A stretch of 64,000 nt of DNA from Cypionkella sp. (GTDB lineage Bacteria; Pseudomonadota; Alphaproteobacteria; Rhodobacterales; Rhodobacteraceae), in the NCBI GenBank assembly GCA_023255415.1, contig JALRIN010000001.1, positions 67,559 through 131,558 on the forward strand, read 5' to 3'. The notes under the pieces are model-generated. The model had not been told where the DNA came from. It was given only the letters and a program-made list of their open reading frames with translations, and ran no database searches. The translations under genes were made by a program, and so were the position numbers. Positions 17,813-28,988 of the stretch are shown one piece after another. The first letter of the stretch is position 1, and every line of letters begins with the position of its first letter.

Positions 17813-18437
17813 ACATTTGACCGTCGTTTCGCATCCTTTGGTGCAGCATAAGTTGACCTTGATGCGGGAAAAAGACACCTCGACTGCCAGCTTTCGCCAG
17901 TTGTTGCGCGAAATCAGCCTGCTTTTGGCCTATGAGGTCACCCGCGAATTGCCGATGACCACCAAACACATCGAAACCCCGCTAGAACCGATGGATGCCC
18001 CGACGATTGATGGCAAAAAGCTGGCGCTGATCTCGATCTTGCGGGCGGGCAACGGGCTTTTGGATGGTATTCTAGAGCTGATCCCCGCTGCCCGCGTTGG
18101 CTTTGTCGGGCTTTACCGCGACCCAGAAACGCTGGAGCCGGTGCAATATTACTGCAAGCTGCCGGATCATCTGGACGAGCGGGTCTCGATCGTGGTCGAT
18201 CCGATGTTGGCAACCGGCAATTCCTCGGTGGCAGCGATTGCGCTTTTGAAAAAGGCAGGGGCGAAGAATATTCGCTTTTTGTGCCTACTTGCCTCGCCCG
18301 AAGGTATTGCGCGGATGAAGGCGGCTCACCCTGATGTGCCGATCGTCACGGCGTCGGTTGACAGCCATTTGAATGACCATGGCTATATCGTGCCAGGTCT
18401 AGGGGATGCGGGTGATCGCATGTTTGGCACTAAATAA
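17805..18437 (+). CDS. upp: Uracil phosphoribosyltransferase
   Basis: This 210-residue enzyme makes UMP from uracil and PRPP. The N-terminus [17 protein letters not shown] is diagnostic, and the PRPP-binding loop is [12 protein letters not shown] uracil-contacting [12 protein letters not shown] segment closes the protein. The start lies 8 nt inside the end of add, and GGAG is found shortly before it. It completes the path from cytidine and deoxyuridine to UMP begun by cdd and deoA, and is the last gene of the operon. No strong terminator follows. Confidence 0.97.
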   Translation: MAEHLTVVSHPLVQHKLTLMREKDTSTASFRQLLREISLLLAYEVTRELPMTTKHIETPLEPMDAPTIDGKKLALISILRAGNGLLDGILELIPAARVGFVGLYRDPETLEPVQYYCKLPDHLDERVSIVVDPMLATGNSSVAAIALLKKAGAKNIRFLCLLASPEGIARMKAAHPDVPIVTASVDSHLNDHGYIVPGLGDAGDRMFGTK

Positions 18438-18504
18438 GGGATTGTTTCTCTTTACTCTGCCAAGATATTGACGCATCCTACCCCTACCTATGTGGGGGTG
18501 GTTT

Positions 18505-19665
18505 ATGTTGTACAAGATGTTCTTTGCTGCAGTTTTTGCGATTGCGCTGGTGCCTATGAGTGTTGGTGCGCAAAATATTGCGCAGATCGGCGGGCCAGCA
18601 GAGCAGCCGCCATCCAATTACAAAGGTCTGCAATATACCGACAGCCGTGGCTGCGTTTTCATGCGGGTCGAAAGCTCGGGGGCTGCAAAGTGGTATCCGC
18701 GCGTCAATGCCGCGCGCAAGCCGGTTTGCAATAAAGGCTCGGCTGGCAAGGTAGATATGGCTTCAGATCTGCCCGCACCTGCGCGCGTGTCGGCACCTGT
18801 GGTCCCGGCAAAGCCGATTATTGGTGCGGCCCAAGCGCCAATGGAGACCGTTGCAAGCAAGATGATGCCCCAAGTGGTGCAAGCGCCTGTTGTGGTTGCA
18901 GCCGCGCCTGTGATTGCGCCGATGCGGGGGGCAAAGCCTTCGGTCAGCTACGAACGCATTGCCTCTGCTGGTCCGGCAAAGGGGCAGATTGCCTGTTCAA
19001 CCTCGGCCCCCGTGGCCGAAGTGGTGCGCCTGCGCAACGGCGGCAGCGGCGTGATGTGCACCAAGGGCGATGGCACCACCAATGGCTGGCATGCCCCGAC
19101 CTATCCGGCAGGCTCGCCGCCCGGAATTTCCCTGCATGACCCTGTAAAGCAGACCGCAAGCGCGCGCCCGACCGCCCGGGTGATGGAAAAGGCCGCACGG
19201 CCTGCGCAACGCCTGGCGGAAGCGCCGACGATCTTTACACCGCCAAAAGGCTATAAAGCCGCTTGGAAGGACGATCGGCTGAATCCCAAGCGTGGCATTG
19301 GCACCCCAGAGGGCCAGGCTTTGCAAGACCGTGTCTGGACCCGCAAAGTTCCAGCGCAAATTGTAACGGCAGCAACAGCACCGATTGTAACAAAGTCGCG
19401 AGTGACCGTTTCAACGATGAACGCGCCTAGCACGACAACAGGGCGGAGCTTTGTGCAGATTGGCACCTTTGGCGTCGCGGCGAATGCAACAGGGGTTGCG
19501 GCGCGGTTGCAGGTGATGGGTCTGCCGGTGGCGACAACCAATCTGGTCAAAGCAGGCAAGCCCCTGCAGATCGTGCTAGCAGGGCCGTTTGGCTCGGCCG
19601 ATCAGGCGCAAGCGGCGCTGCGCATCGCGCGGCAAGCGGGATTTGGCGATGCGTTCTTGCGCTAA
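18505..19665 (+). CDS. Secreted SPOR-domain protein
   Basis: This 386-residue protein has an N-terminal signal peptide (hydrophobic residues 5-20, likely cleavage after SVGA). A long low-complexity middle rich in Ala, Pro and Val follows, and a SPOR domain occupies roughly the last 75 residues (from FVQIGTFGVAANA). SPOR domains bind denuded septal peptidoglycan, so the product is probably periplasmic and concentrates at the division site. The ATG at 18505 is preferred to a GTG five codons earlier because the signal peptide then begins MLYKMFF. ACCCC and GGGGT flanking the ribosome site could pair weakly. It shares a terminator with the convergent gene at 19714. Confidence 0.82.
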   Translation: MLYKMFFAAVFAIALVPMSVGAQNIAQIGGPAEQPPSNYKGLQYTDSRGCVFMRVESSGAAKWYPRVNAARKPVCNKGSAGKVDMASDLPAPARVSAPVVPAKPIIGAAQAPMETVASKMMPQVVQAPVVVAAAPVIAPMRGAKPSVSYERIASAGPAKGQIACSTSAPVAEVVRLRNGGSGVMCTKGDGTTNGWHAPTYPAGSPPGISLHDPVKQTASARPTARVMEKAARPAQRLAEAPTIFTPPKGYKAAWKDDRLNPKRGIGTPEGQALQDRVWTRKVPAQIVTAATAPIVTKSRVTVSTMNAPSTTTGRSFVQIGTFGVAANATGVAARLQVMGLPVATTNLVKAGKPLQIVLAGPFGSADQAQAALRIARQAGFGDAFLR

Positions 19666-19679
19666 CACCTTGTGACATA

Positions 19680-19709
19680 AATAAAGTCCGCGGCGCTGCG
19701 GGCTTTATT
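19680..19709. terminator. Bidirectional intrinsic terminator
   Basis: A 12-bp stem with one G-T pair (AATAAAGTCCGC and GCGGGCTTTATT) encloses a 6-nt loop. The outer A/T pairs provide T-runs in both directions. It sits exactly between the convergent genes ending at 19665 and 19714 and can serve both. Confidence 0.8.
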
Positions 19710-19713
19710 AACC

Positions 19714-20724
19714 CTATTGGCAGATCGCTTGTAGGCTCAGCCAAACCCCATCTTCCAACACCACGGGATCACTGCCGTTTGGCATTGGGTCGGCCAAATG
19801 CGCTGGGGTATTGACGGCCGCCTTTAGCAGATCTTCATAGGGGCGCGTGGTGATCGCAGCTGTCTTGAAGGCCGAGACCAGATCGTCGTCGTCCAATGCC
19901 GCAGGTTCGGCCTGCAAAAACCCCTCGCCATAGCCTGCAAGGCTTTGCGGCGCCATCGTGCCGCTGGTCAGCAACCGCAGCGTTGCCCATAATCCCGCAT
20001 AATGCAGCAGGGCTTTGGTCGGCTCGCGCCCCATCATCCGGCGCCTTTCGGCGATGACCATGCCCGCAATCGCATCGGCCCCGTCGCTTTGCGCCAGCAG
20101 GCGTTCAGGCAGCAAGACCAAATCGCCGGGCAAAGCGGCGGGGCGGTTCAGGCCTTCCCGCAGAATTTTCACCACAGGCGGGTTGATCGGGTCGATCCGG
20201 CGGGCCAAACGTTCAAGCGCCGCCGTGCCCAAGGGCGAAGCGCAGGCCGATCCGGTCAGCCGGCGCAGATCGGCCAAGGCCAGCTGCCCCAATTGCACCC
20301 GCGTCGGCAGCGGCAGCATATTGGCAGTATAGTCGATCAAGGATCCGGGCAGCCAAAACACCGCCAAAGCCAGTAAAACCGCCGCCGTGCCGCCAAACAA
20401 CGAACCGCGCAGCCGCCCGGTTTTGGGCCGCCGCCGCTCCAGCGTGTCACTGACAATTTCCAGTGCCAGGATCATATCGCGGTCTTCGATTTCCAGCGTT
20501 TCGCTCTTGTCATCGGCGACGGCATAAACCGCAGGCACTTGCGCAGGATTAAGCCTGCGCAGCGCGGGCAGTGACCATTGCGTCAGCGGAATTTCGGTTT
20601 TTGGATCTGACAAAATCAACGTGGTCGCACGCAAAGCCACTAAAACTTCGTGCAGACGCGCCTCTGGCGTCTCGCGCCAAAGGCCAGTGCTTTCAAGCCT
20701 TTGGTATTTCCGCAACGCCGTCAT
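19714..20724 (-). CDS. Membrane-anchored protein of unknown function, M48-like segment without zinc motif
   Basis: I do not recognise this 336-residue protein. It has a cytoplasmic N-terminal part of about 105 residues, one hydrophobic segment at about 109-127 (GGTAAVLLALAVFWLPG), and a C-terminal domain. The stretch around 197-255 (GDLVLLPERLLAQSDGADAIAGMVIAERRRM...) resembles the part of M48 peptidases that leads into HExxH. The position of HExxH reads AERRR, so the zinc ligands are absent. It may be a catalytically dead relative, an inference from pattern only. It is transcribed alone, convergent with the SPOR protein. Confidence 0.7.
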   Translation of the reverse strand: MTALRKYQRLESTGLWRETPEARLHEVLVALRATTLILSDPKTEIPLTQWSLPALRRLNPAQVPAVYAVADDKSETLEIEDRDMILALEIVSDTLERRRPKTGRLRGSLFGGTAAVLLALAVFWLPGSLIDYTANMLPLPTRVQLGQLALADLRRLTGSACASPLGTAALERLARRIDPINPPVVKILREGLNRPAALPGDLVLLPERLLAQSDGADAIAGMVIAERRRMMGREPTKALLHYAGLWATLRLLTSGTMAPQSLAGYGEGFLQAEPAALDDDDLVSAFKTAAITTRPYEDLLKAAVNTPAHLADPMPNGSDPVVLEDGVWLSLQAICQ

Positions 20725-20892
20725 CGGCCCGATATGCCTTTTCGCAAGCTTTTGCGGGCAGTCTATCGCCTTGAAGGCAGCTTCACAACATGATGTGGCG
20801 ATTTTTGGCCACTGCGCAACTTATACGGCAAGCTTGTGTCGGTTTTGGGCGCGCAGAATCTGCTGGTTCTGATCTTCTGGAGAAAACGGAGC

Positions 20893-21822
20893 ATGACCTT
20901 GACCCAAGACAGAACCCTCGCCGCCACGGGATTGATCTGTGCCTATGCGGGGCTGATCGGATTTACCGACAACTATGTGCGGGTGATCGCGGCCGAGGCG
21001 GGGCTCTGGCAATTTCACGCCACCCGCACCGCGATGGCGATGGGTTTGTTGGCCGTGGTGGCGGTTGTGCTGGGCTGGCGGCTGCGGCCGGTGCGGCTGG
21101 GGGCGGTGCTGGCGCGCTCGGCACTGCATGGTGCTGCGATGGTGATCTATTTTGGTGCGCTTGCGTTTTTGCCGGTGGCTTTGGTCGCGGCAGGGCTGTT
21201 CACTTCGCCGATTTTCGTGCTGCTGATCTCGCGCTTTGCCTTTGGCCATGCCATTGGGCCGGTGCGGATTGCGGCGGTGGCCTTAGGGTTTTGCGGCGTG
21301 ATTTTGGTCCTGGGGCCAGAGGCCTTCGCCGGGGCCTCGTTTGCGGCTGTGCTGCCGATTTTGGCGGGTGTGCTTTACGCCATGGGCAATATCGCCACGC
21401 GCGAATGGTGCGCCGAAGAGGCCGCCCAGACCTTGCTTGCGGGGTTTTTCCTTGCCTTGGGGCTGATTGGCCTGATCGGGATGGCAGCACTGTGGCTATG
21501 GCCGCTTTCGGTGCCCGAGGGGGCGGCGGGGTTTTTGCAGCGCGGCGCGGTTTGGGCCTCGGGGTCGTTTTATTTCTGGACCTTTGTGCAGGCTGCGGGT
21601 TCGCTTTTGGGCGTTGGACTGATGATCCGCGCCTATCAGATCACCGAGGCCAGCCGCGCCTCGGTGCTGGAATATGTCATCCTGCCGGCTTCGGCGATCT
21701 GGTCTTATGTGATTTGGGGGCAGCAGCTTAAGCCGCTGGAAATCGCCGGCATGGTGCTGATTGTGGCCGCCGGATCGATGATTGCGCTGCGCGCCAAGAC
21801 GGCCGAAGTGGCTGCCGCCTAA
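20893..21822 (+). CDS. DMT superfamily transporter, EamA family
   Basis: This 309-residue integral membrane protein has ten hydrophobic segments arranged as two EamA repeats of five helices. The second repeat includes the family-typical ...TEASRASVLEYVILPASAIWSYVIWG segment. Such proteins export or import small metabolites such as amino acids, but the substrate cannot be predicted. The ATG at 20893 is chosen over an in-frame codon at 20836 because the extra residues are charged and GGAGAA lies about 10 nt upstream. Its stop overlaps the end of tdk by 4 nt convergently. Confidence 0.87.
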   Translation: MTLTQDRTLAATGLICAYAGLIGFTDNYVRVIAAEAGLWQFHATRTAMAMGLLAVVAVVLGWRLRPVRLGAVLARSALHGAAMVIYFGALAFLPVALVAAGLFTSPIFVLLISRFAFGHAIGPVRIAAVALGFCGVILVLGPEAFAGASFAAVLPILAGVLYAMGNIATREWCAEEAAQTLLAGFFLALGLIGLIGMAALWLWPLSVPEGAAGFLQRGAVWASGSFYFWTFVQAAGSLLGVGLMIRAYQITEASRASVLEYVILPASAIWSYVIWGQQLKPLEIAGMVLIVAAGSMIALRAKTAEVAAA

Positions 21823-22397
21823 TCGCCGACCGCTTCTCGCCAATGTCTGCGGCACAGCGAGACATAGCTTTCGTTGCCGCCGATTTGCACCTGTTCGCCT
21901 TGGCGCAACGCACGGCCATCGGGGCCACGGCGGATGACCATTGTCGCCTTTTTGCCGCAATGGCAGATGGTGCGCACTTCGCGCATCTCATCCGCCCAAG
22001 CCAAAAGCGCTGCCGATCCGGGAAAGAGTTTGCCCTGAAAATCAACGCGCAAGCCATAGCACATCACCGGGACGCAAAGATCATCGACGGCGCGGGCCAA
22101 TTGCCAAACCTGGGCTTCGGTCAGAAACTGCGACTCGTCGATAAAGACGCAAGCCACAGGACCAAGGCCAAGCCGGGCCTGAATTTTGGCGTAAAGATCA
22201 TCCCCTGGGCCAAAGGTATCGGCATCCTCGGCAATGCCGATGCGACTGGCAATGCGACCCTGACCCGCGCGGTTGTCAAACTGCGCGGTGATCAGATAGG
22301 TCTGCATGCCGCCCTCGCGATAGTTGTGCGACGCCTGCAGCAGCGAGGTGGATTTCCCCGCGTTCATTGTCGAGTAGTTGAAGTATAACTTGGCCAT
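21819..22397 (-). CDS. tdk: Thymidine kinase
   Basis: This 192-residue type II (TK1-like) enzyme phosphorylates thymidine, and deoxyuridine in relatives, with ATP. The P-loop is STMNAGKST at 9-17, the Mg/catalytic segment FIDESQFL is present, and the zinc-binding cysteines appear in TICHCGKKA and SLCRRH. The lasso loop region RGPDGRALRQGEQVQIGGNESYVS is intact. It is a single gene overlapping the DMT transporter end by 4 nt. It complements the deo salvage operon at 13927-18437 by keeping thymidine as dTMP. Confidence 0.96.
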   Translation of the reverse strand: MAKLYFNYSTMNAGKSTSLLQASHNYREGGMQTYLITAQFDNRAGQGRIASRIGIAEDADTFGPGDDLYAKIQARLGLGPVACVFIDESQFLTEAQVWQLARAVDDLCVPVMCYGLRVDFQGKLFPGSAALLAWADEMREVRTICHCGKKATMVIRRGPDGRALRQGEQVQIGGNESYVSLCRRHWREAVGD

Positions 22398-22705
22398 GGG
22401 TCACGTCTAACCCATGGCCGTTACCGCTTACAATACATCCCAAACCAAAGAGCGGATCTGGCAAACCAATTACCATCACTATTGTCTTAAACGACATACC
22501 GCTCAAGCGGGCCCGCCCTGCACATCAGGACAGGCCCTTAACAAAACCAGCACTGGGGGTGCCGGCGTTACCATTACAGACTCGCACACAGAGCCGCTCA
22601 ATCATCTAGAGCACCTTTATGATGACAAATCCTTGCCATCAGATTAATGGGAAAAGCAGGGGTGTTTTCCCCAAGAAATTTTGTAAAGTACAAGTAAGGC
22701 GCCTT
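22398..22705. other. Divergent intergenic region between tdk and the HTH gene
   Basis: These 308 bases separate two divergently read genes and should contain both promoters. A 77-codon open frame at 22414-22647 has no ribosome site and an unnatural composition, and I do not call it. A small GGGG...CCCC hairpin lies near 22661-22674, just before the HTH gene. No RNA gene or clear operator was recognised. Confidence 0.5.
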
Positions 22706-23158
22706 ATGAGCATCGAAAGTTACCTAAAAAAGCACTGCGAAGCCTTGGTCAAAGATGTGGGGATCGAGGCCGCCTGTAAGCTGACAGGCAAGTCCAAGGC
22801 GACCTTGGGGCGCTATTATTCGGATGCAGACGAACATGATGACCGCTTTATGCCGGTGGATGTGGTCGCGCAGCTTGAAGCTGCAGCCCGCTTTCCGCAT
22901 GTAACAGCGGCTTTGGCGGATCTGCGCGGCATCACCATGAGCTATGATCATGACCGCAGCAACACCCCCAGCAAGGGCGTCAATCAGGATGTGGTGGCTT
23001 TGGCGCAGCGCTTTGGCATGCTGATGGCGGAGTATAACGCGGCTATCGGGGATGGGGTGATCTCGGTCAACGAATCAAAGCGGATGTTGCGAGAAACCTT
23101 GGCTATTCAACAGGTTCTGTTGCAAATGAAGCTTAATCTTGAAGAAGAAGCCAGCTGA
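22706..23158 (+). CDS. Small helix-turn-helix protein, unknown role
   Basis: This 150-residue protein looks like a DNA-binding regulator. Residues about 17-45 (GIEAACKLTGKSKATLGRYYSDADEHD) read as a helix-turn-helix of the phage-repressor or CII-like kind. The rest is acidic and helical, with a C-terminal segment (MLRETLAIQQVLLQMKLNLEEE) suited to oligomerisation. The ATG at 22706 is chosen after AAGTAAGG; an in-frame upstream codon would add basic residues with no ribosome site. It is transcribed alone and separated from the helicase gene by a strong bidirectional hairpin. I could not assign it to a named family. Confidence 0.72.
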   Translation: MSIESYLKKHCEALVKDVGIEAACKLTGKSKATLGRYYSDADEHDDRFMPVDVVAQLEAAARFPHVTAALADLRGITMSYDHDRSNTPSKGVNQDVVALAQRFGMLMAEYNAAIGDGVISVNESKRMLRETLAIQQVLLQMKLNLEEEAS

Positions 23159-23161
23159 AAA

Positions 23162-23187
23162 CGCGGCCCGCTGCAAGGCGGGCCGCG
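23162..23187. terminator. Bidirectional terminator hairpin
   Basis: A perfect 10-bp stem (CGCGGCCCGC with its complement) surrounds a 6-nt loop between two convergent genes. On the minus strand four T residues follow, so it is the better terminator for the helicase gene. On the plus strand only ACCTTT follows. Confidence 0.72.
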
Positions 23188-23198
23188 ACCTTTAAGGC

Positions 23199-24569
23199 TT
23201 AGTCAGGTCGACGGTTTTGCCCATGCGGCTTGCCGCCACCCGCGCCTGCACGGCGTGGTGCAAAGCTGCCGCCAGCTGGTTTTGCGCTGGCCGGGCGTGC
23301 CGAGGGCTTGGCGCCGGGCTTTCCTGGTGCCGCACGTTGAATCGGTTTCGAGCCTGCCTTTTGGCCACCGCGACCCTGCGACGGGCGCTGGCCGCGGTTT
23401 TGCCCGGGCTTAGGCGCTGCTGCGACCATTTCAGCCGACCAAGGCGCACCACCCAAAACGGGGATTGCCTTTTTCAACAGCTTTTCAACGGCTTGCAACT
23501 CGCTCATTTCTGCGGGGGCGCAGAAGGAAATCGAGGTGCCCTCTTTGCCAGCCCGTGCGGTGCGCCCGATGCGGTGAACGTAGTTTTCTGGCACGTTTGG
23601 CATGTCAAAGTTGTAGACATAGCGCACGCCCGGAATGTCGATGCCACGCGCTGCCACATCGGTGGCCACCAGCACGTCAAGCTCGCCTTTGCGGAATTCG
23701 GTCAGGGTGCGGTCGCGCTGGCTTTGGCTTTTGTTGCCGTGGATCGAGCCTGCCTTAAAGCCCCAACTTACCAGCAATTTCATCAGCTTTTCCGAACCAT
23801 GTTTGGTGCGGCCAAAGACCAAGGCCTGTTCGCCAGGATGCTTGTTTAGGTATTCTTTCAAGACATTGGCCTTATCGCCATTGGGCAGATAATGCACGCC
23901 CTGCAGGATGCGCTCGACCGGCTTGCCCGGAGGGGCGACCTGCACTTTGACCGGGTTTTGCAGATAGGTGGCGGCCAGCTCTTCGATGTCTTTTGGCATG
24001 GTGGCCGAGAACAGCAGGGTCTGACGCTTGAGCGGGATGTGCTTGGCGATTTTGCGCAGCGAATGGATAAAGCCCATGTCCAGCATATGGTCGGCCTCGT
24101 CCAGCACCAGATAGCCGGTGGCATGCAGAGAAACATCGCCGCGTTCCAGCAAATCGATCAGGCGGCCGGGGGTGGCGACAAGGATATCTGCGCCGCGTTT
24201 TAGCCGCTCGGCCTGCTTGAACAGCGAGGCCCCGCCCACAACCATCGCCACCTTAACCGAGGTGCCTTTGGTGAAAACTTCAAGGTTATCAGCGATTTGG
24301 CTGACCAATTCGCGGGTCGGCGCCAAGATCAGCGCGCGCACGGTTTTGGGCGCAGGCGGGTGGCCCAGATCAAGGATGCGGTGCAACAAGGGCAGACCAA
24401 AAGCCGCGGTCTTGCCGGTGCCGGTTTGCGCCAGACCCATCAGGTCTTTGCCCGCCATGATATGCGGGATCGCCTGCACCTGGATCGGCGACGGCATTTT
24501 CAACTGGGTTTTTTCAAGCGCTTTCAGAATGGTATCCGAGAGGCCAAGATCGGCAAAAGTGGTGGTCAT
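23199..24569 (-). CDS. rhlE: DEAD-box ATP-dependent RNA helicase, RhlE-like
   Basis: This 456-residue helicase has all core motifs in order: the Q-motif near residues 8-33, AQTGTGKT, PTRELVSQI, TPGRL, VLDEADHMLDMGF, SATMP, and in the second RecA domain ATDVAARGID and HRIGRTARAG. The last 85 residues are a basic, Gly/Pro/Ala-rich tail that probably binds RNA. RhlE-like proteins act in ribosome assembly and RNA turnover, often more in the cold. GGAGAG lies about 6 nt before the ATG. The leader contains GC-rich inverted segments, which would suit post-transcriptional control. Confidence 0.93.
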   Translation of the reverse strand: MTTTFADLGLSDTILKALEKTQLKMPSPIQVQAIPHIMAGKDLMGLAQTGTGKTAAFGLPLLHRILDLGHPPAPKTVRALILAPTRELVSQIADNLEVFTKGTSVKVAMVVGGASLFKQAERLKRGADILVATPGRLIDLLERGDVSLHATGYLVLDEADHMLDMGFIHSLRKIAKHIPLKRQTLLFSATMPKDIEELAATYLQNPVKVQVAPPGKPVERILQGVHYLPNGDKANVLKEYLNKHPGEQALVFGRTKHGSEKLMKLLVSWGFKAGSIHGNKSQSQRDRTLTEFRKGELDVLVATDVAARGIDIPGVRYVYNFDMPNVPENYVHRIGRTARAGKEGTSISFCAPAEMSELQAVEKLLKKAIPVLGGAPWSAEMVAAAPKPGQNRGQRPSQGRGGQKAGSKPIQRAAPGKPGAKPSARPASAKPAGGSFAPRRAGAGGGKPHGQNRRPD

Positions 24570-24884
24570 AAATTACTCTCCGACGGCCCGATGGCCGCCT
24601 TCGGCCCCAACCGCCTTGAAAGACGAGGACCGACAGTGGGAAGCGGCGGCCCCTCGCATCAGGCCCTTGCCCGATACCGTGACAGTCGCGGAACCCCTGC
24701 GTGCGGTGGGAACCAGTATCCATGGCCTTACACATGCTCACGCGGCACGGGCACTATGGATTGGCTGCAAATGGGGTTTTTCAGGGCCTATGTCAAGCGT
24801 AGCTTTTCTGTAGGTTTTGCGTCGTTACGCTGGTCTTACGCAATTTTAGGCATTTTCCGCCAATCTTGCGCAAAGGAGAGCGCG
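24570..24884. other. Intergenic region between the helicase and the BrnA-like gene
   Basis: These 315 bases lie between divergent genes. The 60 bases next to the helicase contain overlapping GGCC-rich inverted segments (GGCCGAAGGC, GGCCATCGGGCC) that could fold in its leader. The 110 bases next to the BrnA-like gene are AT-richer and repeat TACGC/GCGTA words, a likely promoter area. No gene was recognised. Confidence 0.5.
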
Positions 24885-25352
24885 ATGGACTTCAGCAAAA
24901 TGACCGGCCCGCAGCGGGCGAATTACCACTATATGGCCGATGCGATGCGCAGGCTGGAATGGGATCTGCACAACCATATCGAAGCCACCGGGCGGGTGCC
25001 GCAGGAATGGCACGAGATTGCCAAAGAGAAGCTTGCCAAACGCAAGGTGCAGACGACGATCCGCATCGACGAGGATGTGTTGCGGTTTTTCAAATCGATG
25101 GGGGCGGGGCATCTGCCGCGAATGAACGCGGTCTTGCGCAGCTATATGCACGCGCGGCTGGCGGGGGTTTTGAAAGGCGCCGAGACGGTGGATTTCTACC
25201 GCCGCCAGCGCGAGGATTACGATGGCACGCGGCCGATGTGGGGCGATGTGGCGCGAATGGATGGAGATTTGCCCCCGGCCACCGAGGCCGAAAAAGCGGC
25301 AGAACGGATGGCGCGTTTGCGGGAGGAGCTGAAGTTGCGGGGGTTGGAGTGA
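24885..25352 (+). CDS. BrnA-like antitoxin-family protein without adjacent BrnT
   Basis: This 155-residue protein carries a ribbon-helix-helix segment of the BrnA type at about 53-92 (KVQTTIRIDEDVLRFFKSMGAGHLPRMNAVLRSYM). It is flanked by an N-terminal helical part (about 50 residues) and an acidic C-terminal tail. BrnA normally neutralises the RNase BrnT and is encoded directly after it. Here the upstream neighbour is a divergent helicase and the downstream one is carB on the other strand, so no toxin is present. AAGGAGAG precedes the ATG. It may be a domesticated regulator, which is inference. Confidence 0.78.
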   Translation: MDFSKMTGPQRANYHYMADAMRRLEWDLHNHIEATGRVPQEWHEIAKEKLAKRKVQTTIRIDEDVLRFFKSMGAGHLPRMNAVLRSYMHARLAGVLKGAETVDFYRRQREDYDGTRPMWGDVARMDGDLPPATEAEKAAERMARLREELKLRGLE

Positions 25353-25361
25353 GGGGGGGGA

Positions 25362-25382
25362 GGTGCGCAATGAATGCGCACC
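25362..25382. terminator. Hairpin between the BrnA-like gene and carB
   Basis: A perfect 8-bp stem (GGTGCGCA and TGCGCACC) encloses a 5-nt loop between two convergent genes. No T-run follows on either strand, so its strength as an intrinsic terminator is doubtful. Confidence 0.5.
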
Positions 25383-25424
25383 CTATGTGTTTGCAGCTAT
25401 TTGCAAGGCATGTCGCCCTATGCT

Positions 25425-28754
<3,330 letters not shown>

Positions 28755-28988
28755 GATTGGCCCCCATCTGCGCAAAACTCTCGGGGTTATAGCCAGCACG
28801 CGCTTGGGCGCAAGGGGCATTTCGGCCGATTTTGCCATGCAGCCAATGGTCGGTTTTTGCACAAGCGCTACTGCAATTCGGCTTTGCCGCGCTATCTGGT
28901 CGCAAATACGGGGCGCAAAGGCGCATTATGTCTGGCGAAAGCGGCAAGGCTGGCCTTATGTGGCGCAAATCAGGACGAGGAGTGCGGC

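Noticed and set aside
22414..22647. 77-codon open frame between tdk and the HTH gene
   Set aside because: There is no ribosome site, the composition is unlike coding DNA here, and it occupies the space needed for two divergent promoters.
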